Positions 18,230-27,074 of a DNA stretch of 64,000 nucleotides are shown one piece after another. The notes under the pieces were generated by a model. The model worked only from the letters and a program-made list of their open reading frames with translations. It was not told the DNA's origin and made no database searches. Each line of letters starts with the position of its first letter. The first letter of the stretch is position 1. The position numbers were made by a program, and so were the translations under genes. The stretch comes from JADJOY01 sp046331705 [NCBI: bacterium]. Lineage in GTDB: Bacteria; JADJOY01. The DNA lies in the NCBI GenBank assembly GCA_046331705.1, contig JAXLQJ010000010.1, positions 136,005-200,004 on the forward strand, read 5' to 3'.

Positions 18230-20059
18230 TCAATCCAGGACGAACTCGTTTCGCCAGTCCGTGCCGTCCTCGAATTTCGGCTGATCGGCCTTGCGCAGGA
18301 TGAAGTTCTCGAGGACGAGCGCGTCCATCTCCGTGCGCATGAAGCAGCGGTAGGCGTCCTCGGGAGTGCAAACGATCGGCTCGCCGCGCACGTTGAACGA
18401 CGTGTTGATGATCACGCCGCAGCCGGTTCGTTCCTCGAACGCCCGGATGAGCGCGTGGTAGCGCGGACTGCGATCGGCCGACACCGACTGGACGCGCGCC
18501 GAGTAGTCGACGTGAGTGATGGCGGGAACGCTCGAGCGCTCCTCGTTCACCCACTCCATGATGTCCTTGTCCGGGTGCTGGTCGACCGGCCGGCAGATCT
18601 CCTTCCTCACCGGAGCGACCAGCAGCATGTAGGGCGATTCCGCGTCCAGCTCGAAGTAGTCGGAGGTGCGCTCGGCGAGCACCGACGGCGCGAAGGGGCG
18701 GAACGACTCGCGGTACTTGATCTTCAGGTTCATCACCGACTGCATCTTGGGTGAGCGTGCATCGCCGACGATCGAGCGGTGGCCGAGCGCCCGCGGACCG
18801 AATTCCATCCGCCCGTTCACCAACCCCACGACCTTCTGATCGGCGATGAGCTCGGCGACGGCGTTGGGCCAGTCGGCGTCCGAGACACGCTCCGCCGGAT
18901 AGCCGTTGGCCTCGAGGTACTTGGCGATCTCGTCGTTGCCGAACGAGGGGCCGAGGTACGAGCCCTTCATCGCATCGTGGACGCCGTCGGCGGTGCGCGG
19001 CTTGTCGTAGAGCTGGTGCCACGCGAAGAGCGCCGCGCCGAGCGCGCCGCCCGCGTCGCCCGCGGCAGGCTGGATCCAGATCTTCTCGAACGGTCCCTCG
19101 CGCAGCAGCCGGCCGTTGGCGACGCAATTGAGCGCGACACCGCCGGCGAGGCAGAGATTCTTCTCGCCGAGCTCGCGGTGCGCGTGGCGCGCGACCCGCA
19201 GGACGACCTCCTCGGTCACTTCCTGGATGGACTTGGCGATGTCCATCTCGCGGCGGGTGATCGGCGTCTCGGGCTTGCGCGCCGGCCCGTCGAAGAGCTC
19301 GCCGAAGCGCTCGTTGGTCATGGTGAGGCCGCCCAGATAGTCGAAATAGCGCTGGTTCATCCGGAACGAGCCGTCCTCGCGCAGGTCGAGGAGGTGGTCC
19401 AGGATGGTCTGCGTGTAACGGCCCTGGCCGTAGGGCGCGAGCCCCATGAGCTTGTACTCGCCCGAGTTCACCTTGAACCCGGTGAAATACGTGAACGCCG
19501 AGTAGAGCAGGCCGAGCGAGTGGGGGAAGCGGCTCTCGCTCACGATGCGGATGTGGTTGCCCGCGCCTTGGGCCATCGTCGTCGTGGCCCACTCGCCGAC
19601 TCCGTCCATGGTGAGGATCGCGGCGCGCTCGAACGGCGAGGGAAAGAACGCGCTCGCCGCGTGCGATTCGTGGTGCTCGGTGAAGAGCAGCGTCTCGGGC
19701 ATGCGCACGCCGATGCTCGCGAGCGAACGCTCGATCTCGTACGGGATCCAGAGCTTCTGCCGCATCCACAGCGGGAACGCCTTGCGGAACGACGCGAAGC
19801 CGTGCGGCGCGGTGTGAAGGTAGGTCTTCACGATCCGGAAGAACTTGGTGAGCGGCTTGTCGTAGAAGACCACCGCGTCGAGCGCGTTCGCCGCGACACC
19901 GCCCTCGGCGAGGCAATAGCGAGTCGCCAGCAGCGGGAACTCGTGGTCGTGCTTCTTGCGGGTGAAGCGTTCTTCCTGGGCCGCGGCGACGATCTCCCCG
20001 TCGCGCACCAGGCAGGCCGCCGAGTCGTGGTAGTAGGCGCTGATCCCGAGGATGTTCAT
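18230..20059 (-). CDS. NodU/CmcH-family carbamoyltransferase
   Basis: A 609-aa O-carbamoyltransferase, which transfers a carbamoyl group from carbamoyl phosphate via carbamoyl-AMP to a hydroxyl. I start at ATG 20059 because the family begins MNILGISAYYHDSAACLV; the longer frame is not conserved. The N-terminal Kae1-like domain has TEHHESHAASAFFPSPFE, the metal-binding His motif, and LTMDGVGEWAT. The C-terminal domain has NGRMEFGPRALGHRSIVGDA and INTSFNVRGEPIVCTPEDA. The substrate may be a glycan or secondary metabolite, but no biosynthetic cluster is present. It pairs with DUF5989 downstream, a recurrent conserved pair. Confidence 0.9.
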   Translation of the reverse strand: MNILGISAYYHDSAACLVRDGEIVAAAQEERFTRKKHDHEFPLLATRYCLAEGGVAANALDAVVFYDKPLTKFFRIVKTYLHTAPHGFASFRKAFPLWMRQKLWIPYEIERSLASIGVRMPETLLFTEHHESHAASAFFPSPFERAAILTMDGVGEWATTTMAQGAGNHIRIVSESRFPHSLGLLYSAFTYFTGFKVNSGEYKLMGLAPYGQGRYTQTILDHLLDLREDGSFRMNQRYFDYLGGLTMTNERFGELFDGPARKPETPITRREMDIAKSIQEVTEEVVLRVARHAHRELGEKNLCLAGGVALNCVANGRLLREGPFEKIWIQPAAGDAGGALGAALFAWHQLYDKPRTADGVHDAMKGSYLGPSFGNDEIAKYLEANGYPAERVSDADWPNAVAELIADQKVVGLVNGRMEFGPRALGHRSIVGDARSPKMQSVMNLKIKYRESFRPFAPSVLAERTSDYFELDAESPYMLLVAPVRKEICRPVDQHPDKDIMEWVNEERSSVPAITHVDYSARVQSVSADRSPRYHALIRAFEERTGCGVIINTSFNVRGEPIVCTPEDAYRCFMRTEMDALVLENFILRKADQPKFEDGTDWRNEFVLD

Positions 20060-20265
20060 GCGGCTAGTAAACCCAGGGCGCGCCGCGCCCGCCAACCCCG
20101 GCCCGAGCGCGCGCACGACGACGCCGTCGAGCGGCCCGAGCCAGCCGTTGACATCCGCTCGGGTACGCGGTCAGGTGCGTGCCAGACGTTGCGCGGGCCA
20201 CGCGCGGTGAACCTTTCCGTCGCCCACCGCGCTTCCCCGGTGCGGGGTGAGTGGAAGGAGGCTCG

Positions 20266-21843
20266 ATGAGGACTTCTCGCGAGGCGATTCTCGGTCGAAG
20301 CGTGCGCTTGGCGGGGCTTCTCGCCTGGGTGCTCACGGCGCTTGCGCTCGGTGTGGCGCAGGCGGCCGACGAGCGCGCGGTGGCGCTCACGATCTATTCG
20401 AGCGCCGAGCCCGGCGCCGTGCCGCCCGAGCTCTATCGGCCCCTGCCCGAGACCCCGGGCTATCCGGGCGCCTACTCGGGCCAGCAGGTCCCGGGTTTCG
20501 CGTTGGTGCGTGACGAGCGCGCCTTCGCGGTCGAGGGCGCCAAGCCCACGGTGCGCTTCACCGACGTGGCGGCGCGCATCGACCCCACCACGGTCTCGTT
20601 CACGTCGCTCGGCGATCCCGGCACGCGCGTGCTGGAGCAGAGCTATCAATTCGATCTGGTGAGCAGCCAGAAGCTCCTCGAGCGCTACATCGATCGCGAG
20701 ATCACGGTGGATCAGCAGCGCGGCGACGCCGTCGCCAGCACCACCGGCACGCTGCTCTCCACCGTGGGCGGGTTGGTCCTCAAGGGCGCCGACGGTGGCA
20801 TCCAGGTCTTGAACGGCTACGCGAACCTGCGCTTCCCCGAGCTGCCCGGCGGGCTCATCACCCGGCCCACGCTCGTCTGGTTGCTCTCCACCGAGAAGCC
20901 CGGAGCGCAACGCGCACGCGTGACGTACGAGACCGACGGCATCGCCTGGTGGGCGGACTACAACCTCGTGTTCGCCGAGGGCGAGAACGCCAACGCCGGC
21001 AAGCTCGACGTGGGCGCGTGGGTGAGCATCTTGAACCAATCCGGCGCGGGCTACGACGACGCGCGGCTCAAGCTCATGGCCGGCGACGTCCACCGCGCGC
21101 CGCGGCCCCAGGGGCGCGTGTACGCGGGCAAGGCCATGCGCGCCGAGCTGGCGATGGCCGACGAGAGCCAGGGATTCACCGAGAAGGAGTTCTTCGAATA
21201 CCACCTCTACACGCTCGGCAGGCGCACCACGTTGCCCGACCGCTCCACCAAGCAGATCGAGCTCTTCCCCGTCGCGCGCGGCGTGCCGTGCGAGAAGCTG
21301 CTCGTCTACTACGGCCTCGGCGAGCAATGGCGCGGGTTCTTCCCGAACCCCATGACCGACCGCGGCTTCGGCAGCGACGCCAACACCAAGGTCGACGTCT
21401 ACCTGCGCTTCAAGAACGCCAAGGAGACCGGCCTCGGCATCCCGTTCCCGCGCGGTCGCATCCGGGTCTCGAAGCTCGATACCGCCGACCAGAGCCTCGA
21501 GCTGGTGGGCGAGGACACCATCGACCACACCGCCAAGGACGAGAAGGTGCTGGTCAAGATGGGCACCGCCTTCGACGTGGTGGGCGAGCGCAAGCAGGTC
21601 GATTTCCGCATCGACAACGACCACGACTGGATGGACGAGGACATCGAGATCAAGCTGCGCAACCACAAATCGGAGCCGGTGCAGGTGGTCGTGAAGGAGA
21701 ACCTGTTCCGCTGGGTCAACTGGCAGATCACGCAGAAGACCCACGACTTCGAGAAGGTGGACGCGCGCACGGTCCATTTCCCGGTGACGGTGCCGAAGGA
21801 CGGCGAGGCCGTCATCCGCTACACGGTTCACTACAGCTGGTGA
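20266..21843 (+). CDS. Secreted DUF4139 domain protein
   Basis: ATG 20266 has AAGGAGG eight bases upstream. The 525-aa product has a signal peptide (LLAWVLTALALGVAQA-ADERA). The body matches DUF4139: LTIYSSAEPG, then a long coil-poor beta region with VDVYLRFKNAKETGLGIPFP, GRIRVSKLDTADQSLELVGE, and KQVDFRIDNDHDWMDEDIEI. It ends EAVIRYTVHYSW, the usual end of these proteins. Function is unknown. It is probably periplasmic or outer-membrane associated. The next gene begins 26 bp later, suggesting an operon. Confidence 0.8.
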   Translation: MRTSREAILGRSVRLAGLLAWVLTALALGVAQAADERAVALTIYSSAEPGAVPPELYRPLPETPGYPGAYSGQQVPGFALVRDERAFAVEGAKPTVRFTDVAARIDPTTVSFTSLGDPGTRVLEQSYQFDLVSSQKLLERYIDREITVDQQRGDAVASTTGTLLSTVGGLVLKGADGGIQVLNGYANLRFPELPGGLITRPTLVWLLSTEKPGAQRARVTYETDGIAWWADYNLVFAEGENANAGKLDVGAWVSILNQSGAGYDDARLKLMAGDVHRAPRPQGRVYAGKAMRAELAMADESQGFTEKEFFEYHLYTLGRRTTLPDRSTKQIELFPVARGVPCEKLLVYYGLGEQWRGFFPNPMTDRGFGSDANTKVDVYLRFKNAKETGLGIPFPRGRIRVSKLDTADQSLELVGEDTIDHTAKDEKVLVKMGTAFDVVGERKQVDFRIDNDHDWMDEDIEIKLRNHKSEPVQVVVKENLFRWVNWQITQKTHDFEKVDARTVHFPVTVPKDGEAVIRYTVHYSW

Positions 21844-21869
21844 TCTTCGATCCGCGCACCCGAGCGTCG

Positions 21870-22520
21870 ATGGTCTCGACGGCCGTGACGCACCTGCATC
21901 TGCTGCGCCACGGCGCGGTGGAGTCGCCCACCGAGCGCAGCGTGCGCGGTCAGCTCGACGTACCGCTCGCACCCGAGGGCGAGCGGCAATCGCGCATCCT
22001 CGCGAGCTGGGTGAAGCGCGTGCTGGTGACGCTCGACCCGCCAGTGAGCGGCGTGCTGTCGAGCGACCTGGTGCGCGCGCGGCGGCTGGGCGAGCTGGTG
22101 GCTCGCGAGCTGGGTGTCGAGCTGGTGGTCGAGCCCGCGCTGCGCGAGCAATCGATGGGCGTGTGGGAAGGTCAGCCGTGGCGGGTGCTGAACGAGAGCG
22201 ATCCCGCGGGTGTCGAGGCCTACTGGACGCGTTATCTGGATGCGCGGCCCGGCGGCGGCGAGTCGGTGCGCGATCTGGGCACGCGCGTGACGGCCTGGTG
22301 GGAGGGCGCCCGCCCGCGGCTCGAGAACGGGCGCTGGATCCTCGTCACGCACATCGGCGTGATCCGGGTCTTCCTCTGTCATGCGTTCGGCCTCGAGCTG
22401 AGCGAGAGCCTGCGCTTCACGCCCGAGGTCGCCTCGCACACCTGGCTGATGCTCGCCGAGTCGGGCGCGGTCGTGGGCGCGCTCGGCGAGCGGCCGTGGC
22501 TGGGGCTCCCGCCGCCGTGA
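21870..22520 (+). CDS. Histidine phosphatase (phosphoglycerate-mutase-like)
   Basis: 216 residues. The N-terminal RHG motif LHLLRHGAVE carries the catalytic His. Substrate-binding SSDLVRARRLGELVA and REQSMGVWEGQPW follow, and VTHIGVIRVF supplies the second His. This is the RHG phosphatase family, which includes alpha-ribazole phosphatase (CobC); the SVRGQLDVPLAPEGERQ segment is of that general type. Specificity is not assignable. An alternative GTG at 21840 would overlap the preceding stop. The 3' end overlaps the next gene by 4 bp (GTGA). Confidence 0.8.
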   Translation: MVSTAVTHLHLLRHGAVESPTERSVRGQLDVPLAPEGERQSRILASWVKRVLVTLDPPVSGVLSSDLVRARRLGELVARELGVELVVEPALREQSMGVWEGQPWRVLNESDPAGVEAYWTRYLDARPGGGESVRDLGTRVTAWWEGARPRLENGRWILVTHIGVIRVFLCHAFGLELSESLRFTPEVASHTWLMLAESGAVVGALGERPWLGLPPP

Positions 22521-23122
22521 GCGCGTCGCACGAGCGAGCGGCGCAAGGCGAGCCGCCACGGCGCCCGCGGCTCGCGCTCTCCGGTTCGGCCGGCACCGGC
22601 AAGACGACGCTGGCGCGGGCGCTCGCGACGCGTCTCGGGTTGCCGTACGTCCCCGAAGGCATGCGCACCCGCATCGAGCGCGGTCTCGAGCTGCACACGC
22701 TCGATCTCGCCGAGCTCGGCGATCTGGTCATCGAGCTCTGGGAAGAGCAGCGTCAGCTCGAGCACCAGGCCATTCGCGCCGCCGGCGGCTTCGTCGCCGA
22801 TCGCTCGCCGGTCGACTTCTTCGCCTTCTGGCTGCTCTATCGCTGTGGCCCGCGCGCCCGCACCGAAGCCTTCCACCGCGAGACGCTCCGCGACGCCGGG
22901 CACCTCGATCGGATCGTGGTGCTGCCGTGGGGAGCGCTGCCGCTGATCGACGACGGCGTTCGCACTCCGGATACGTGGCGCCAGCGCCACTACCAAGCGC
23001 TGCTCGAAGGTCTGCTCTTCCGCGAGGTGCCGCCCGAGCAGCTCCTCTGGCTGGACGGCTCGGCGAGCGTCGAGGAACGGGCGGACGCGGTGATGCAGGC
23101 CGTCGCGACGCCCGCGCGCTGA
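22517..23122 (+). CDS. AAA_28-type small NTPase/kinase
   Basis: Starts at GTG 22517, overlapping the preceding stop. The 201-aa protein has a P-loop GSAGTGKTTLARALA near residue 23, PEGMRTRIERG as a likely lid or switch, and VADRSPVDFFAFWLLYRCG in the position of the substrate Asp-Arg pair. These features fit the AAA_28/NadR-kinase-like family (ATP-dependent small-molecule kinases). No substrate can be named. It is translationally coupled to the phosphatase gene. Confidence 0.65.
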   Translation: MSASHERAAQGEPPRRPRLALSGSAGTGKTTLARALATRLGLPYVPEGMRTRIERGLELHTLDLAELGDLVIELWEEQRQLEHQAIRAAGGFVADRSPVDFFAFWLLYRCGPRARTEAFHRETLRDAGHLDRIVVLPWGALPLIDDGVRTPDTWRQRHYQALLEGLLFREVPPEQLLWLDGSASVEERADAVMQAVATPAR

Positions 23123-23140
23123 GCCTTCGCTCGGCGAACC

Positions 23141-23533
23141 TCAGGGAACCAGGCGCGTGCCGGTCACCGGCACGACCACCGGCAGCGGGATGTACCAGAA
23201 CACGATGCCGGAGAGCTTGTTCCCGATCACCGCGGCGACCAGATAACCGCTCTGGTACGGGATGTTGGGCGGCGGTCCCTGGGCCAGCCAGGTGATTCCG
23301 CCGATCGCCGCGTTGCGCGCAGTGCCGCCGAAATAGGCGTACTGGCCGCTGGTGGTGCTCCCCTCGACGCTGGCGCCGTCCTGGCGGAGCTGCCACACGC
23401 CGCCCGGCGACGGATAGCTGAGCGCCCACAGCCCGGCGGCGTTCACCACCGCGCTGGCGGGTCGCGCCGCCAGCGCGAGCAGCGCGGCCAAGGCCAAGAC
23501 CGGAACGACCCGTCGTGCACGCAACGCCGTCAT
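23141..23533 (-). CDS. Small secreted protein of unknown function
   Basis: A 130-aa product from ATG 23533 with a clear signal peptide (VVPVLALAALLALAARPASA-VV). The mature part is a small beta protein containing GLWALSYPSPGGVWQLRQDG and IPYQSGYLVAAVIGNKLSG, with Gly and aromatic residues at alternating positions. This resembles small 'lipocalin-like/HEAT-free' secreted domains, but I recognise no named family. It is convergent with the NTPase gene, with 18 bp between the stops. Confidence 0.5.
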   Translation of the reverse strand: MTALRARRVVPVLALAALLALAARPASAVVNAAGLWALSYPSPGGVWQLRQDGASVEGSTTSGQYAYFGGTARNAAIGGITWLAQGPPPNIPYQSGYLVAAVIGNKLSGIVFWYIPLPVVVPVTGTRLVP

Positions 23534-23811
23534 CGTCGACCTCCGCGTATCCGGGGGGATCCAGAGCCTCGCAGTTCCGATGCTAGCGACGTCGCGGCGC
23601 GCCGGGCAATGGCCTCTCGTACGATCGCCCGTTCGCGTCGGCTCGCGCCCGCGGGCGTCCTGACGAGCGTGTAACGGAGCGCCGCTCTCGTCGCACCATG
23701 GGCCAGAGCTCGGTTCCCAGGGCCGGTGGCGGCAGGCGCCGCGACCGGCCCTCTCCTCCAATCGCTCCCCGGCCGCACCCCGCGCCGACGGGCGGTCGCG
23801 AAAGCGCTGGC

Positions 23812-25578
23812 ATGCCCTCGAGCCCCACACCGGAACGTCTTGCAGCGACGGCAGCGCGCGGTCTCCATCGGCTGGTGCGGCGCGGTGCGATCGGCGCGCT
23901 CGCCGGTCTCGCGGGTGCGATTCCGCTCGCGGCGAGCCAGGAGCATTCGGCGCTCGTGCTGGTGCTCGGGGTGGTGCTGGGTGCGCTCTATCTGGCCGCC
24001 GTGCGTCCCACGCCCCGCGCCTACGTGGACAGCGCGATGACGGCCGCCGCGCTGGGAGTGCCGCTCTGGGCGCTGCTCAGCGTCGTGATCGAGCCGCTGC
24101 TGCTCGGTGACGCGGTGCGGTGGACGCCGTACGAGATGCGCGAGCTCTTTCCGCAGCTGGCGGCGTGGGTGCTCTATGGCGCGGTGCTCGGCCTCGTCGG
24201 CCAAGCGCTCTCCGACCTGGCGCTCGAGCTCTTGGGCCCCGAGCGCGCCGCCGCGGCACCGCCGGCCAGCGCTCCCACCCGAATCGTGATCCTGGGAGGC
24301 GGTTTCGCCGGCATGACCACCGCGCAGGCGCTCGAGCACGCCGTGGGCGCCGATGCGCGCTTCGAGATCACGTTGGTGAGCGAGACCAACGCGCTGCTCT
24401 TCACGCCGATGCTCGCGGAGGTGGCGGGATCGAGCCTGGAGCCGACGCACATCTCGAGCCCGCTGCGCACCAGCTTACGGCGCACGAACGTGGTGCGGGC
24501 ACGAGTCGTCGGCATCGATCTCGACGGCAAGCGCGTGACGCTCGCGCGCGACGAGCACGTGCCCGGTAGCGACGAGCGCGCCGCGTCCACGTTCACCCTC
24601 GAGTACGACCAGCTGGTGCTGGCGCTGGGCGCCGTGTCCAACTACCTGGGCATGCAGAACGTCGAGCGGCTCGCGTTCGACTTCAAGTCGCTGGTCGACG
24701 CCATCCAGATCCGGAACCACGCGATCGACATGCTGGAAGCGGCGTCGCGCGAGCCAAACGCGGCGCGCCGCCGCGAGATGCTCACCTTCGTGGTGGCCGG
24801 CGGCGGCTTCGCCGGCGTCGAGCTCGCGGGCGCGCTCAACGACTTCTGCCGTGGCGTGCTCGCCGACTATCCGTCGCTCTCGCAGGACGAGCTGAGCATC
24901 GTCCTGGTGCACTCGCGGAATCGAATCCTGCCGGAGCTCTCCGAGCCGCTCGCCAGGTACGCGCTCGAGCGCATGGCGGCCCGCGGAGTCACGTTCAAGC
25001 TCGAGAAGCGGCTGGCGGACGCGCGCCCCGGTGTCGTGGTGCTCAACCCGGCGGAGGAGGTTCCCGCCTGGACGCTGGTGTGGACGGCTGGCACCGCGCC
25101 GAACCCGGTGCTCGAGACGCTGCCGCTCGAACGCGACAAGCGCGGCGCGGTCGTCGTGGATTCCACGATGGCGGTGAAGGGGCGCCCCGGCGTGTGGGCG
25201 CTCGGCGATTGCGCGGCGCTGGCGGACGGCAAGAGCGGCAAGCCGTGCCCGCCCACCGCGCAGTTCGCGCTGCGCGAGGCACGCCGGTTGGCGACCAACA
25301 TCGTGAGCGCGGTGCGCGGCGAGGCGCCCAAGCCCTTCCACTTCGACTCGCTGGGCGCGCTCTGCGTCGTGGGTCACCACACCGCGTGCGCGGAGCTCAC
25401 GGTGCCGTTCTTCCGCGACAAGACCGTGCGCTTCTCGGGACTGCTCGCGTGGTTGATGTGGCGCGCGATCTACGTCGGCAAGCTGCCGGGGTTGGAGCGC
25501 AAGGTGCGGGTGGTCTTCGACTGGATCATCGAGCTCTTCTTCCCGCGCGACATCGTGCAGACGATCGACCTGCGCTGA
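23812..25578 (+). CDS. Type II NADH dehydrogenase-like flavoprotein with N-terminal membrane domain
   Basis: I use ATG 23812. The 588-aa protein has an N-terminal module of about 4 hydrophobic helices (residues 25-140), then a complete NDH-2/Ndh fold. The first Rossmann motif is [19 protein letters not shown], followed by [31 protein letters not shown] and the NADH-binding [20 protein letters not shown] come next. FAD-binding [11 protein letters not shown] and [15 protein letters not shown] end the core, and [20 protein letters not shown] forms the C-terminal membrane-binding part. It would oxidise NADH and pass electrons to quinone without pumping. The extra N-terminal membrane domain is unusual and resembles segments of the next gene, 10 bp downstream. 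Confidence 0.85.
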   Translation: MPSSPTPERLAATAARGLHRLVRRGAIGALAGLAGAIPLAASQEHSALVLVLGVVLGALYLAAVRPTPRAYVDSAMTAAALGVPLWALLSVVIEPLLLGDAVRWTPYEMRELFPQLAAWVLYGAVLGLVGQALSDLALELLGPERAAAAPPASAPTRIVILGGGFAGMTTAQALEHAVGADARFEITLVSETNALLFTPMLAEVAGSSLEPTHISSPLRTSLRRTNVVRARVVGIDLDGKRVTLARDEHVPGSDERAASTFTLEYDQLVLALGAVSNYLGMQNVERLAFDFKSLVDAIQIRNHAIDMLEAASREPNAARRREMLTFVVAGGGFAGVELAGALNDFCRGVLADYPSLSQDELSIVLVHSRNRILPELSEPLARYALERMAARGVTFKLEKRLADARPGVVVLNPAEEVPAWTLVWTAGTAPNPVLETLPLERDKRGAVVVDSTMAVKGRPGVWALGDCAALADGKSGKPCPPTAQFALREARRLATNIVSAVRGEAPKPFHFDSLGALCVVGHHTACAELTVPFFRDKTVRFSGLLAWLMWRAIYVGKLPGLERKVRVVFDWIIELFFPRDIVQTIDLR

Positions 25579-25588
25579 GGGGATGCCC

Positions 25589-27022
25589 ATGAACGGCAGC
25601 GGATTCTCGGCCGGCGCCGAGCGGCGGGTGATGGTGCTGGTGGGCGGATTGGTCGGCGCGCTGGGCGGCTGGGTGTACGCGCGGATGGTCGGTCGTACCG
25701 ATGCGGAAGGCGTCGCCACCGGCGCGATCTACGGTGTCGGGCTCGCGGCCCTGGGTGGCGATCGCCTCGCGAGCCCGGGCGCCGGGCTGGTGTGGGGGCT
25801 CGGCTACGCGTTCCTGCTGTGGGTCGCGTGGCCGGCGGGCTGGATGGCGCTTCGCGAGGGGCACGGCTCCGAGCTCTGCACGGTGGACTCGGCGCGCGCG
25901 CACTTTCCCGATCTGGTGGCGTACGTGCTCTGTTTCGGCCTACCGCTCGGAGTGTCGCTGGGCACGGCGAGCACGCTTCGTCCCACGCCGGGTGCTGCGC
26001 CGTTCAGCGTGTGGCGCGGCGTGTGGGTGGGCGGCGGCGCGGGCTGGATCGGCGGCTGGCTCTTCGGGCGAGCGATGGAGCGCGTCGATTTCCTGCCGCT
26101 CGTCGCCGGCGTGATCGGCAAGGACGATCCCGAGATGCTCGGGACACTCTTGCACGTGGTGTTCGCGTTCGGGATCGGCGCCGGCTTCGGGCTGCTCTTC
26201 CAGCGTGACGTGCGCGGCTTCGGCTCCAACCTAGGCTGGGGAGTCGCCTACGGGATGCTGTGGTGGTTCCTGGGGCCGCTCACGATCTTGCCGCTCGCCA
26301 GCGGCGAGCCGCTCGATTGGTCGAGCGAGGCGGGCTCGCTCTACTTCGGCTCGTTCGTCGGTCACGTCATGTACGGCCTCGTGATCGGGCTCACCTATGC
26401 CGTGATCGATCGGTTGTGGGTGTGGTTCTTCACCGAGTCCGATCCCATCCATCGCGAGCCGGAAGGGTTGGGCTCGCGCTATCTGAGCGCGCTCAGCAAC
26501 GGCTCGCTGGCCGGCCTCGTCGGCGGCCTCGCGACGGTGGCGCTGGTGCCCGCCAGCGGGCTCGCGCCCAAGCTCGCCATGGTGATCGGCTCGAGCTCGG
26601 TGGCGCTCGGCATCGCGGTGCACCTCGCCAGCTCGACGCTCATCGGCGCGAGCTTCGGCGTGCTCTTCCAGTACGAGGCGCCGAGCGTCAACGCCGCGGT
26701 GGTGTGGGGGCTGCTCTACGGGTTGATCTGGTGGTTCGCCGGCCCGCTCACGCTGGTGCCGGTGATCGGCGAAGGGCATCCCACGTGGAGCACCGCGCAG
26801 GCGGCGGCCAGCCTGCCGGCGCTGGTGCTGCACCTGGGCTACGGCGCCGTGATGGCGCTCGTGCACCAGCTTCTCGAGCGCCGGCACGTCGCGTGGTTGC
26901 GCGTCGACCCGCGCGTGGCCGCGCGGGAGGCGCGGCGCATCCGTCCGCTCGGCACGCCGGCCCCCGCGCTCTGGCTCTTCGCGCTCGGTCTCGGCGTCGT
27001 GCTGCCAGTGCTGCTGCCGTAG
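25589..27022 (+). CDS. Polytopic membrane protein with internal repeats
   Basis: A 477-aa protein with about ten hydrophobic helices. The motif G-x-x-Y-G-(M/L)-x-W-W-F-x-G-P-L-T-(I/L)-x-P occurs twice (GVAYGMLWWFLGPLTILPL and GLLYGLIWWFAGPLTLVPV). Each copy is followed by an acidic/Gly loop, then WS..A/G.SL and LVLHLGYGAVMALVHQLLE-type helices. The N-terminal third is a third, diverged copy. I do not know the family. It starts 10 bp after the NDH-2-like gene, and the N-terminal membrane module of that enzyme looks related to this repeat. A role in quinone or NADH-linked membrane redox is a reasonable guess, no more. Confidence 0.6.
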   Translation: MNGSGFSAGAERRVMVLVGGLVGALGGWVYARMVGRTDAEGVATGAIYGVGLAALGGDRLASPGAGLVWGLGYAFLLWVAWPAGWMALREGHGSELCTVDSARAHFPDLVAYVLCFGLPLGVSLGTASTLRPTPGAAPFSVWRGVWVGGGAGWIGGWLFGRAMERVDFLPLVAGVIGKDDPEMLGTLLHVVFAFGIGAGFGLLFQRDVRGFGSNLGWGVAYGMLWWFLGPLTILPLASGEPLDWSSEAGSLYFGSFVGHVMYGLVIGLTYAVIDRLWVWFFTESDPIHREPEGLGSRYLSALSNGSLAGLVGGLATVALVPASGLAPKLAMVIGSSSVALGIAVHLASSTLIGASFGVLFQYEAPSVNAAVVWGLLYGLIWWFAGPLTLVPVIGEGHPTWSTAQAAASLPALVLHLGYGAVMALVHQLLERRHVAWLRVDPRVAAREARRIRPLGTPAPALWLFALGLGVVLPVLLP

Positions 27023-27074
27023 CCGGGTTCGCGCGGGCGCACCGCCGTGCCGGCGCCGGCCGGAAAGCCGTGCC

